Of a DNA stretch of 64,000 bases, positions 37,162-45,304 are shown piece after piece. Every line of letters begins with the position of its first letter. The stretch's first letter is position 1. Below the pieces are notes generated by a model. The model was not told the DNA's origin, searched no databases, and saw only the letters and a program-made list of their open reading frames with translations. The position numbers and the translations under genes were made by a program. Location: contig NZ_JADKYW010000006.1 in assembly GCF_015355785.1 (NCBI RefSeq), positions 142,702 to 206,701 on the forward strand, written 5' to 3'. Source of the DNA: Arthrobacter gandavensis (GTDB taxonomy: Bacteria; Actinomycetota; Actinomycetes; Actinomycetales; Micrococcaceae).

Positions 37162-38402
37162 TACTTCGAAGCCTCCGTGGACTCGGTGTTGTACTCGGGG
37201 TGGTTGGGGTTCTCCCAGATGACGGTGGCGCCCATGCCCAGGCCGATGCACATGGTGGTCATGCCGTAGCGGACCGAGGGATCTTCTTCGAACTGGCGGG
37301 CCAGCTGGGTCATCAGGCGCACGCCGGAAGACGCCAGCGGATGCCCGACGGCGATCGCGCCGCCGTAGCGGTTCACGCGGGGATCGTCGTCGGCAATGCC
37401 GAAGTGGTCCAGGAAAGACAGCACCTGGACGGCGAAGGCCTCGTTGATTTCGAACAGGCCGATGTCCTCGATGGACAGGCCGGTCTGTTTCAGGGCCTTT
37501 TCGGTGGCGGGTACCGGGCCAATGCCCATGACCTCGGGCTCGACGCCGGCGAAGGCGTAGCCGACCATGCGCATCTTTACGGGAAGGCCGAGTTCCTCAG
37601 CGGCATCCGCGGACGCAAGCAGGGCCGTGGTGGCGCCGTCGTTCAGGCCGGAGGCGTTGCCCGCGGAGACCCGGCCGTGCGGGCGGAAGGGCGTGCGCAG
37701 GGTCGCCAGGTCTTCGACGGTGGTTCCGGGGCGGGGGCCTTCGTCAACCGTGCTGAGGGTCCAGCCGGCGCCGGCTTTTTTGGTGGCTACGGGAACCAGG
37801 TCCGGCTGGATCTGGTTGCCGGCGTAGGCCTTGGCGAGCTTTTCCTGGCTGGCGGCGGCGTACGCGTCAGTGCGTTCCTTAGTGATGTCCGGGAAGCGGT
37901 CGTGCAGGTTCTCGGCGGTGTTGCCCATGTTCAGGGCGGCCGGGTCCACGAGGCGCTCGGTGACGAAGCGCGGGTTGGGATCCGCGCCGTCGCCCATCGG
38001 GTGGTGGCCCATGTGCTCCACGCCGCCGGCGATGACGACGTCATACGCGCCGAAGCCGATGCCGGAGGCAGTGGTGGTAACGGCAGTCATGGCACCGGCG
38101 CACATGCGGTCAACGGCAAAGCCGGGAACGGTGCGGGGGAGCCCGGCCAGGAGCGCCGCGGTACGGCCGATGGTCAGGCCCTGGTCTCCAGTCTGGGTGG
38201 TGGCGGCAATGGCAACCTCGTCCACCCGTTCGGGCGGCAGGGAGGGGTTGCGGCGCAGGAGTTCGCGAATGCACTTGACCACCAGGTCATCGGCGCGGGT
38301 GTCGGCGTACATTCCCTTCTCGCCGGCGCGTCCAAAGGGGGTCCGAACGCCGTCGACGAAAACGACGTCCCTGATCTGCCGTGCTCGGCTCTGTGGGCTC
38401 AC
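37161..38402 (-). CDS. fadA: Acetyl-CoA C-acyltransferase (3-ketoacyl-CoA thiolase)
   Basis: A 413-residue thiolase performing the last step of beta-oxidation. The acyl-accepting Cys101 lies in DRMCAGAMTAV, the catalytic His in AVGHPLASSG, and the second Cys in TTMCIGLGMG. It is first in the operon with the fadB-like gene. The start is GTG 38402. A palindromic operator candidate sits 42-57 bp upstream, suggesting TetR-type control by acyl-CoA. Confidence 0.93.
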   Translation of the reverse strand: MSPQSRARQIRDVVFVDGVRTPFGRAGEKGMYADTRADDLVVKCIRELLRRNPSLPPERVDEVAIAATTQTGDQGLTIGRTAALLAGLPRTVPGFAVDRMCAGAMTAVTTTASGIGFGAYDVVIAGGVEHMGHHPMGDGADPNPRFVTERLVDPAALNMGNTAENLHDRFPDITKERTDAYAAASQEKLAKAYAGNQIQPDLVPVATKKAGAGWTLSTVDEGPRPGTTVEDLATLRTPFRPHGRVSAGNASGLNDGATTALLASADAAEELGLPVKMRMVGYAFAGVEPEVMGIGPVPATEKALKQTGLSIEDIGLFEINEAFAVQVLSFLDHFGIADDDPRVNRYGGAIAVGHPLASSGVRLMTQLARQFEEDPSVRYGMTTMCIGLGMGATVIWENPNHPEYNTESTEASK

Positions 38403-38443
38403 GTACTGCTCCTCGTTGCGATGTGGATTAGCTCACGCTCAAT

Positions 38444-38459
38444 GTTACTCGCGGGTAAC
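38444..38459. promoter_or_regulatory. Palindromic operator candidate of the fadA-fadB operon
   Basis: The 16-bp site gttactcgcgggtaac is a palindrome with one mismatched pair (position 6 with 11). It resembles the TTACT-N-AGTAA type sites bound by actinobacterial TetR-family regulators of fatty-acid degradation. It sits 42 bp upstream of the fadA start, where it would overlap the promoter. The regulator gene is not in this window. Confidence 0.55.
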
Positions 38460-38529
38460 TTAGGCTGCAAGGGGCTGCTGCGTGCCGCGGGCGAATCCCC
38501 AGCCCAGCAAACTCCGGCTTAAACTGCAA

Positions 38530-38560
38530 GGCCCGGAACCACGCTGTGCGGTTCCGGGCC
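38530..38560 (-). terminator. Terminator hairpin after the CNNM/CorC operon
   Basis: An 11-bp perfect stem (ggcccggaacc with ggttccgggcc) with a 9-nt loop lies 20 bp beyond the stop of the downstream CorC-like gene on the minus strand. The T-tract is weak (TTGCAGTTT). Confidence 0.7.
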
Positions 38561-38579
38561 CTCGGGCAGCCTGGCAGGG

Positions 38580-39620
38580 CTAGACGGTTGTCGCGTCCTG
38601 GACTTCGCCCACCAGCTCTTCAATGATGTCCTCGAGGAACAGGACGCCGGTGGTGTTGCCGTCCGCGTCGAATACCCGAGCCACGTGCGAGCCGGTGCGG
38701 CGCATCGTATCCAGGGCGTCCTCCAGCTCGCTGCCGCGGAACGCCGAGGCGAGGCGGCGGATGCGCTTGGGCGGAACCGGGGCGTTGAACTTCTCCGCAG
38801 TGTTTAGGTCCATGACGTCCTTCAGATGAAGGTAGCCCGTCAGCCCGCCGTCGGCGTCGGCCAGGATGTAGCGGGAGTAGCCGTGGCTGCCCACCGCTTC
38901 CTGGATGTCAGCCGGGGTGGGCTGGGCGGGGACCAGGACCATCTCTGCCAGCGGCACCTCGACGTCGGCCACCGTCTTGGAGGTGAACTCAAACGCATTG
39001 GTCAGGGCGCCCGTGGCGTCGTCCAGCACGCCTTCGCGGGTGGACTGCTCCACAATGGTGGCCACCTCATCCAGCGTGTAGGTGCTGGTTGCCTCATCCT
39101 TCGGCTCCACCTTGAACAGACGGAGCACGCCGTTGGCGATGGAGTTCAGTGTCCAGATGACTGGCTTAAAGATCCTGGCCACGAGCACCAGCGGGGGAGC
39201 CAGGAGCAGGGCCGCGCGGGTGGGAACCGAAAAGGAGATGTTCTTGGGAATCATCTCGCCTGCCACCACGTGCAGGAAGGTGACCAGCAGCAGCGCCACG
39301 ATGAAGGCCGTGATGCTGATGGCCTCCGGGGTGAGCGGCGTGTTGGCCAGCGGGATCTCCAGCAGGTGGTGAATGGCAGGTTCGGACACGTTCAGGATCA
39401 GCAGTGAACAGACGGTGATGCCGAGCTGGCTGGTGGCCAGCATGAGAGTGGCATGTTCCATCGCCCACAGCGTGGTCTTGGCAGCCTTGCTGCCCTCTGC
39501 CGCCTTGGGTTCAATCTGGGAGCGGCGGGCGGAGATCACGGCGAATTCGGCACCCACGAAGAAGGCGTTCACGGCCAGCAGCACGAACAGCCAGATGATG
39601 CCGGGCAGGTACTCACTCAT
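38580..39620 (-). CDS. CNNM/HlyC-CorC family membrane protein, second of a tandem pair
   Basis: A 346-residue protein with an N-terminal CNNM (DUF21) transmembrane domain of about four helices (to about residue 160), then a CBS pair (VLVPAQPTPADIQEAV and TGSHVARVFDADGNTTGVLFLED). It ends right after the CBS domains and lacks the C-terminal CorC/HlyC domain found in its longer neighbour. The family handles Mg2+/Co2+ transport or efflux; the older hemolysin name is misleading. Its start overlaps the end of the upstream gene by eight bases. Confidence 0.87.
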   Translation of the reverse strand: MSEYLPGIIWLFVLLAVNAFFVGAEFAVISARRSQIEPKAAEGSKAAKTTLWAMEHATLMLATSQLGITVCSLLILNVSEPAIHHLLEIPLANTPLTPEAISITAFIVALLLVTFLHVVAGEMIPKNISFSVPTRAALLLAPPLVLVARIFKPVIWTLNSIANGVLRLFKVEPKDEATSTYTLDEVATIVEQSTREGVLDDATGALTNAFEFTSKTVADVEVPLAEMVLVPAQPTPADIQEAVGSHGYSRYILADADGGLTGYLHLKDVMDLNTAEKFNAPVPPKRIRRLASAFRGSELEDALDTMRRTGSHVARVFDADGNTTGVLFLEDIIEELVGEVQDATTV

Positions 39621-40983
39621 GGATGGCTTCCTTCGTCAGGGTATCGACCAGGCGGTCATGCGCACTGCGCGGTGATTCCGAACCGGGGTTGGGGGTGAAG
39701 CGCAGCCGCTCGACATGCGTTCCGAGAACGCGCTCGACGCGCAGGACGCCCTCGTCGACTTCCACTTCGTCGCCCAGCTCGGGCATCCGGTCCAGGCTGT
39801 GCGTGACAAAGCCGGCCAGCGTCTCGTAGTCCTCTCCTTCCGGGACGGTGATTCCCGCGCGGTCCAGCAGTTCGTCCGGGCGCAGGGAGGCATCGAAGGT
39901 CACCGATCGTCCGGTACGGACGACGCCGACGCGCGCGCGGTCGTGTTCGTCCTCCAGCTCGCCGACGATTTCTTCCACCAGGTCCTCCAGAGTGACGACG
40001 CCGGCGGTACCGCCGTGTTCATCGGTCACCACTGCGATCTGCAGTCCCTGGCTGCGCAGGATGCCGAGCAGGGAATCAACACCCATCGACTCGGGAACCC
40101 GCAGCGGGGCAACCATCACCTCTGCCGCCGTCGTGCTGGCACGTGCGGCCAGGGGCAGGGCGAAGGCCTGCTTGACGTGCAGTACGCCAAGAATGTCGTC
40201 CGAGTCCCGGCCGATGACCGGGAAGCGGGAGTAACCGGTAGTTACGGCGGTGGCGATGATGTCCTCTGCCGTATCGGTTGCCGGGACGCCCACCATACGC
40301 ACGCGCGGGGTCATGACGTCCTCGGCGGTGTGGTCGCTGAAGCGCAGCGTTCGGTGCAGCAGCTCCGCGTGGTCCTGGTCCAGGACTCCTTCCAGGGCCG
40401 ACCGCCGGACCAGGAAGCTGAGCTCCTCGGCACTGCGGGCACCGGAGAGCTCTTCCTTCGGTTCGATGCCGAAGGAACGGATAACCTTGTTGGCCGTGTT
40501 GTTGCAGATCAGGATGACGGGCTTGAAAACCGTGGTGAACAGGGCCTGGAACGGGACAACCACCTTGGCGGTTGCCTTAGGCAGCGCCAGGGCGAAGTTC
40601 TTGGGGACCAGTTCGCCAATGATCATTGAAAGCAGGGTCGCGACGGCGATGGCGATCACTGCGCCGGTGCCGCCGACGACTGCCTCGGGTACGCCGGCAC
40701 CGAGCAACGGTCCGCGGAGGAGTGCGCTGATGGCCGGCTCAAAGGTGTAACCGGAGAGCAGGGTGGTGAGGGTGATGCCCAGCTGGGCACCGGAAAGATG
40801 GGTCGAGGTGATCTTCAGGGCCTTGATGGTGGGACCAAGACGCTTTTCCCCGGCGGCCTGTCTGGCCTCCAGGTCGTTGCGGTCAAGGTTGACCAGGGCG
40901 AATTCGGAAGCCACAAAGAGGCCGGTGCCGACGGTCAGCAGGAGGCCGACGCCGATCATGAGCCATTCATACATGTCATTCAA
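39613..40983 (-). CDS. CNNM/HlyC-CorC family membrane protein, first of a tandem pair
   Basis: A 456-residue protein with the full domain set: CNNM transmembrane region (to about residue 190, with the ASEFALVNLDRNDLE start), a CBS pair (MTPRVRMVGVPATDTAEDI and AVVTDEHGGTAGVVTLEDL), and a C-terminal CorC/HlyC domain. Bacterial members export or sense Mg2+/Co2+. GAGGG is 12 bases before ATG 40983; a second ATG three codons inside (40974) is possible. Together with the shorter downstream paralogue it may form a hetero-oligomer, as such pairs are common in actinobacteria. Confidence 0.88.
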   Translation of the reverse strand: MNDMYEWLMIGVGLLLTVGTGLFVASEFALVNLDRNDLEARQAAGEKRLGPTIKALKITSTHLSGAQLGITLTTLLSGYTFEPAISALLRGPLLGAGVPEAVVGGTGAVIAIAVATLLSMIIGELVPKNFALALPKATAKVVVPFQALFTTVFKPVILICNNTANKVIRSFGIEPKEELSGARSAEELSFLVRRSALEGVLDQDHAELLHRTLRFSDHTAEDVMTPRVRMVGVPATDTAEDIIATAVTTGYSRFPVIGRDSDDILGVLHVKQAFALPLAARASTTAAEVMVAPLRVPESMGVDSLLGILRSQGLQIAVVTDEHGGTAGVVTLEDLVEEIVGELEDEHDRARVGVVRTGRSVTFDASLRPDELLDRAGITVPEGEDYETLAGFVTHSLDRMPELGDEVEVDEGVLRVERVLGTHVERLRFTPNPGSESPRSAHDRLVDTLTKEAIHE

Positions 40984-41075
40984 CGGGGCTGCCCTCCTAG
41001 AACCAAGTCGTCTGGCACACAGGAGGGCATGGGTTTATGAGAAGGATCGTCCATAGTAGCCAAGATCTTACGGCT

Positions 41076-41089
41076 TTTTCCTAGGAAAA
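41076..41089. promoter_or_regulatory. Perfect AT-rich palindrome upstream of the CNNM/CorC operon
   Basis: ttttcctaggaaaa is a 14-bp perfect palindrome about 90 bp upstream of the minus-strand CNNM start, in the divergent gap with the FAD oxidoreductase. It is a possible operator for the minus-strand gene. The regulator is unknown. Confidence 0.35.
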
Positions 41090-41139
41090 TCCTGAAAACG
41101 CCTAGCCAGAGCGTGGATGGTAAAAATCTGCCCGGCTGC

Positions 41140-41166
41140 TGTCACAAAACCGCTGCCACTGGTGTC
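41140..41166 (+). promoter_or_regulatory. ECF41-type promoter
   Basis: TGTCACA at 41140-41146, a 16-nt spacer, and TGTC at 41163-41166 match the ECF41 promoter (TGTCACA, 16 nt, CGTC) with one mismatch. The ribosome site and GTG start of the oxidoreductase follow about 50 bp later. Since an ECF41 gene is the second gene of this transcript, the sigma factor probably drives its own operon. Confidence 0.7.
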
Positions 41167-41218
41167 CTATGTGCGACCGCAAATACAGTGCAGCATCGAT
41201 GCGCAGGAGGAAGATCCA

Positions 41219-42343
41219 GTGGAGACCACAGCAGTAATCCTAGGCGGCGGTTACGCCGGTGTGATGGCAGCCAACCGGCTGGCAGGACAGGGCGTGAGCG
41301 TGCGCCTGGTCAGTCCCGAAGAGCGTTTTACGGAGCGCATCCGGCTGCACGAGTTCATGGCCGGAACCAGGGCGGACCCAACCGTCCCCTTTGAATCCCT
41401 CCTGAATCCGGATGTTGAGCTGGTGCACGCGGCCGCGGAGCATATCGATCCGGCGTCGTCCCGGGTGCAGCTTTCCGGCGGAGCGTATCTGGATTATGAC
41501 TGGCTGATCTACGCAGTGGGCAGCGGAAGCGGCTCCGTGCCGAGCGGAGCGGAAGCACCCGACCGTCTGTCCGGTGCCGGTTCGGCGCGGCAGAAGCTAC
41601 ATGACCTGTTGCCCGGCGATCCGGTGGCAGTGGTGGGCGGAGGGCTGACTGCTGTCGAGGTGGCTGCCGAAACGGCGTATGCCTATCCGCGGAATCCCGT
41701 CACGATCTATGCCGCCGGGCCGCTGATTGGCCACTTCGCGGACAGCACGCGGCAGCGCGTGCTGCGCAGCCTGGCACGGGCTGGGGTGCGGGTGCGGATC
41801 CAGCGCGTGGACCCGCAGCACCTGCCGGACGCCGCTGCCGTGCTGTGGTGTGCCGGTTTCACCGTTCCGGATCTGGCGGCCCGCAGCGGACTGCCGGTCG
41901 ACGCCGCGGGCCGGCTGATGGTTGATTCCCGCCTGCGGGCACAGGGGCATGCCCGGATCTTCGGTGCCGGCGATGCTGCTGTCTTCACGGATCCCGGTTA
42001 CGGATATCTTGCCCAGACCTGTGCTACGGCCATGCCAATGGGTGCCGAAGCGGCGTCGAACATCCTGCGCGGCCTTGCCGGCGAGCCGCTGCCGCCGCAC
42101 AACAGCGGCTTCCAGGCCCAGTGCGTTTCCCTCGGCCGGCGCGGCGGAGCCGTGCAGTTCCTGGATCCGGGTTACGTTCCGCGACCCTTCCATCTGCACG
42201 GCAGGAGCGCAGCCCTGCTAAAGGAAGTAATCTGCCGCATGACGCTGCGGTGGATCCGCGGTGAAGCCAAGCGAAGCGGAGGATACACATGGCCGGCCGG
42301 ACCCCCCATGAAGCCGACGTCACCGGTGCTGCAGGAGACGTGA
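41219..42343 (+). CDS. NAD(P)/FAD-dependent oxidoreductase (NDH-2-like)
   Basis: A 374-residue flavoprotein. The first Rossmann motif ILGGGYAGVMAANRL binds FAD, VAVVGGGLTAVEVAAE binds NAD(P), and the second FAD contact is IFGAGDAAVF. No C-terminal membrane anchor is seen, so it is a soluble or peripheral member of the NDH-2-like group. GTG 41219 has AGGAGGAA six bases upstream and is preferred over the frame opening at 41117, which would start inside the promoter. It is cotranscribed with, and overlaps by 55 bp, an ECF41 sigma gene; such sigma genes usually travel with a single oxidoreductase-type partner. Confidence 0.87.
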   Translation: METTAVILGGGYAGVMAANRLAGQGVSVRLVSPEERFTERIRLHEFMAGTRADPTVPFESLLNPDVELVHAAAEHIDPASSRVQLSGGAYLDYDWLIYAVGSGSGSVPSGAEAPDRLSGAGSARQKLHDLLPGDPVAVVGGGLTAVEVAAETAYAYPRNPVTIYAAGPLIGHFADSTRQRVLRSLARAGVRVRIQRVDPQHLPDAAAVLWCAGFTVPDLAARSGLPVDAAGRLMVDSRLRAQGHARIFGAGDAAVFTDPGYGYLAQTCATAMPMGAEAASNILRGLAGEPLPPHNSGFQAQCVSLGRRGGAVQFLDPGYVPRPFHLHGRSAALLKEVICRMTLRWIRGEAKRSGGYTWPAGPPMKPTSPVLQET

Positions 42344-43215
42344 GCGAAAAGCGGGAACAGGAGTTCCTGGCGCACCGCAGCCTGGTCTTCACCATTGCTT
42401 ACGACGTGACGGGTTCCGTCTCGGACGCCGAGGACGTGGTGCAGGAAACCTGGCTGCGTTATTCAGCCATTTCCGGTGCGCCGGTCAACCCGCGGGCATA
42501 CCTTGCCCGGATAGCTTCCCGGCAGGCGCTGAACGCCGTCCGTGCCGCAGCGCGGCGGCGGGAAGAGTACCAGGGGGAGTGGCTGCCGGAACCGCTGCCC
42601 ACCGGACAGGATGCGGCGGACGCATACGATCCGGAGGCGTCAGCGCTGACCGGGGCTGATGTGTCCACCGCCATGCTGGTGCTGCTCCAGCAGCTGGGCG
42701 GACCCGAACGGGTGGCCCTGGTGCTACGGGACGTCTTTGGTTTCAGCTACGCGGAAATAGCGGAGATGCTCGATGCCTCCCAGGCATCCGTCCGCCAGAC
42801 GGTGCACCGGGCCCGCGAAAGGGTGCGGTCCGGCACCCGGCGGAACCAGCCGGACAAAGCCGAACACCGTGCCGCCGTCGAGCGTTTCCTGGAAGCGGCG
42901 CTGACGGGACAGACCCACGCGCTGCTGGAAGTGCTGGCGCCGGAAGTGGTGCTGCACTCCGACGGCGGCGGAAAGGTCAGCGCAGCCCGCCGGCCGGTCT
43001 ACGGCCAGGAGAAGGTCGCCGCGCTGCTCCTTGGGCTGGCTGCCAAGTTCGGTGCGGGAGCGGCCCCGGAGTTCATCGAGCTGAACGGGCTGCCGGCCGT
43101 GGCCTTCCGGGAACAGGGTACGGTCACCACCGTCTTCCAGCTGGAGCGGCAGGACGGCCTGGTGACCGGGGTTTTTGCCATGCGGAACCCCGACAAGCTC
43201 CTGCACCTGCAGTAG
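42289..43215 (+). CDS. sigJ: ECF41-family RNA polymerase sigma factor (SigJ-like)
   Basis: A 308-residue ECF sigma factor: region 2 with DAEDVVQETWLRY, region 4 with FSYAEIAEMLDASQASVRQTVHRARERV, and a C-terminal SnoaL-like extension of about 110 residues. The ECF41 hallmarks WLPEPL, DGGGK and NPDKL are all present; in this group the extension replaces a separate anti-sigma factor. ATG 42289 has GGAGG six bases upstream. GTG 42340, overlapping the preceding stop as GTGA, is a credible second start. The gene ends flush against rnd with no base between the two stop codons. Confidence 0.9.
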   Translation: MAGRTPHEADVTGAAGDVSEKREQEFLAHRSLVFTIAYDVTGSVSDAEDVVQETWLRYSAISGAPVNPRAYLARIASRQALNAVRAAARRREEYQGEWLPEPLPTGQDAADAYDPEASALTGADVSTAMLVLLQQLGGPERVALVLRDVFGFSYAEIAEMLDASQASVRQTVHRARERVRSGTRRNQPDKAEHRAAVERFLEAALTGQTHALLEVLAPEVVLHSDGGGKVSAARRPVYGQEKVAALLLGLAAKFGAGAAPEFIELNGLPAVAFREQGTVTTVFQLERQDGLVTGVFAMRNPDKLLHLQ

Positions 43216-44499
43216 CTAGTCCTTTTCCGAATCCTTCTCCGGCAGCGGGTCCGGGTCCAGGAAGGCCACGGTGAGCACGGCAGCGGTCTGCTGGATCTGC
43301 CATTCGCGGGCGCCGAGTTCCCGCAGGGCCGCAGTGACGGTATCCAGATCGATCACCGACGGCGGACGCCAGGCCAGCCGGCGCAGGTGGTCCGGGGTCA
43401 GCAGGTTCTCCACCGGCATGTCCAGCCGTTCCGCCACGGCGGCGAGGCGCGGCTTGGCGGTGTGCAGGCGGGCAGCCGCTGCCGGATCATTCCGGGCCCA
43501 GACCCGCGGCGGCGGAGGGGAGTTGGTGGGAATGTGGAGCGGCGGGAGGTCCTTCGTTTCCCGGGCCGCGGCAATGCAGCGCAGCCAGCGCGGAGCTTCC
43601 TTGTGGGCCGCCCGGCCGTGGAATCCCGGTGTGGACAGCAGCTGCGGCACCGTGGAGGGCATCGCCCTGGCCGCGGCAACAATGGCAGCGTCCGGGATCA
43701 GCCGGCCCGGCGCAGTGTCGCGGCGCTCGGCGAGGTGCTCGCGTTCCTGCCACAGCTCGCGCACTGCCGCCAGCTGGCGGCGGTCGCGCAGCTGGTGCAT
43801 GCCGGACGTGCGGCGCCAGGGATCGGTGCGGGGCGGCGCCGGATCGGCCGTCCGGATAGCCTCGAACTCCTCTTCCGCGAAGGCAAGCTTCCCGTCTGCT
43901 TCCAGGAGTTTGATCAGCTCCTCGCGGAGTTCGGCCAGCACCTCCACGTCCAGAGCGGCGTAGCGCAGCCAGGGCTCGGGCAGGGGACGGGTGGACCAGT
44001 CCGCGGCGGAGTGTTCCTTGGCGAGGCTGAAGCCGAGGAGGTTCTCGATCACCGCGGCAAGTCCCACGCGGGGCAGGCCGGCGAGGCGGGCGGCAAGTTC
44101 CGTATCGAAGAGCTTGTCCGGCCACATACCCAGCTCCGACAGGCAGGGCAGGTCCTGGGTGGAGGCGTGCAGGATCCATTCGACGCCGGAGAGGGCTTCG
44201 TTGATGATGCTCAGGTCCCGCAGGGGTTCCGGATCAATGAGCCATGTTCCTGCACCCTCGCGGCGGATCTGGACCAGGAACGCCCGCTGCCCGTAACGGA
44301 AGCCTGAGGCCCGTTCGGCGTCCACGCCGGCAGGGCCGGTGCCGGACGCGAGTGCACGGGCAGCGCGCTCGAGCCCGCTGAAGGTGTCGATGACAAGCGG
44401 GACACCCTCACGCGGAGCATCAAGGACGGGAAGGGGAGCAGCAACAGGTTCGTCTGCGGACAGCTCTGAAGCCGGATTGCCGGAAGTTTGCGCGGTCAT
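43216..44499 (-). CDS. rnd: Ribonuclease D-like 3'-5' exonuclease with HRDC domain
   Basis: A 427-residue protein. The N-terminal DEDD exonuclease has GVDAERASGFRYGQRA (Asp-Glu), HASTQDLPCL (Asp) and LRYAALDVEVLAEL (Tyr and Asp). An HRDC domain follows from about residue 225 and a second helical domain lies at the C-terminus. RNase D trims 3' ends of tRNA and other small RNAs. No ribosome site precedes the ATG. TAGACT nine bases upstream could place the transcript start almost at the ATG. It is linked to DUF3000 as in other actinobacteria. Confidence 0.9.
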   Translation of the reverse strand: MTAQTSGNPASELSADEPVAAPLPVLDAPREGVPLVIDTFSGLERAARALASGTGPAGVDAERASGFRYGQRAFLVQIRREGAGTWLIDPEPLRDLSIINEALSGVEWILHASTQDLPCLSELGMWPDKLFDTELAARLAGLPRVGLAAVIENLLGFSLAKEHSAADWSTRPLPEPWLRYAALDVEVLAELREELIKLLEADGKLAFAEEEFEAIRTADPAPPRTDPWRRTSGMHQLRDRRQLAAVRELWQEREHLAERRDTAPGRLIPDAAIVAAARAMPSTVPQLLSTPGFHGRAAHKEAPRWLRCIAAARETKDLPPLHIPTNSPPPPRVWARNDPAAAARLHTAKPRLAAVAERLDMPVENLLTPDHLRRLAWRPPSVIDLDTVTAALRELGAREWQIQQTAAVLTVAFLDPDPLPEKDSEKD

Positions 44500-44555
44500 A
44501 AGGAGTTCAGTCTATCGAGAACTGGCGGTTTACCTGTTTTTCCGGCTGGCCGAGG

Positions 44556-45191
44556 CTAGTTCAGCCGCCTCCGCGGCAGCGGGGACACGCCATCGGGCAG
44601 CGGCGGAAGGCCGGCGAAAGTGCACACCATGTCCGACCACGCTTCGAGATGGGCCTGCACATCGGCGTCGGCCGGGGTCCAGGAGGCCCGCAGCTCAATA
44701 TCTATGGCGTCGCTGCGTCCTGCAAGGGTTCCGTAGCTCTCGGAGAGGATCCGGGTTGCGGTGCCTCCGGCAGCTGAGTAGCGGGCGCCGTGTTCCTGCA
44801 GGGCATCCACCAGCCAGGTCCAGGCCACGGACCCGAGCATCTGGTCATTTCCCATGTCAGGCTCAAGCTCAGCCCGGATGTAGGTCACGATCCGGAAGGT
44901 GCCGTTCCAGACGTCGCTTCCCTCCGGATCGTGCAGCAGGATGAACCGGCCGGTGGCAAGTTCCCGGCTTTCGGGCAGGACAGGCCCAACGGGGCCATGG
45001 AAGGTTCCGCTCACCGGCTGGGGTCCTGACGCCGTAACGTCCGCGGCAAGGGAAACGGCAAACGGAGCCAGCCTGGTGGGGGCCGGAATCTCTTCCAGCC
45101 GGAGCTCCGGGCGGCATTTCGCCCGGCGCAGAGCCCCCAGGGCTGTCAGGAAATCCGGGGGCACCTCTGACAGGTCACCAATCGCACTCAC
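44556..45191 (-). CDS. DUF3000 domain protein
   Basis: A 211-residue soluble protein matching DUF3000, an actinobacterial family of unknown function. It is almost always found upstream of the RNase D gene (mycobacterial Rv2680-Rv2681). The start is a GTG. Conserved pieces include RRAKCRPELRLEEIPAP near the N-terminus and SVAWTWLVDALQEHGA centrally. The 56-bp gap to rnd suggests cotranscription. Confidence 0.87.
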   Translation of the reverse strand: MSAIGDLSEVPPDFLTALGALRRAKCRPELRLEEIPAPTRLAPFAVSLAADVTASGPQPVSGTFHGPVGPVLPESRELATGRFILLHDPEGSDVWNGTFRIVTYIRAELEPDMGNDQMLGSVAWTWLVDALQEHGARYSAAGGTATRILSESYGTLAGRSDAIDIELRASWTPADADVQAHLEAWSDMVCTFAGLPPLPDGVSPLPRRRLN

Positions 45192-45304
45192 CCTCGAAGG
45201 TTACGGCGGTCCCGCCCGCGGGTATTGCAGGCTCGCCGGTGTGTCCTATTCGTTACGTGGGTACACCTTACGCACGCGCGGCCCCGCACCGAAAGTAGGA
45301 AGTC

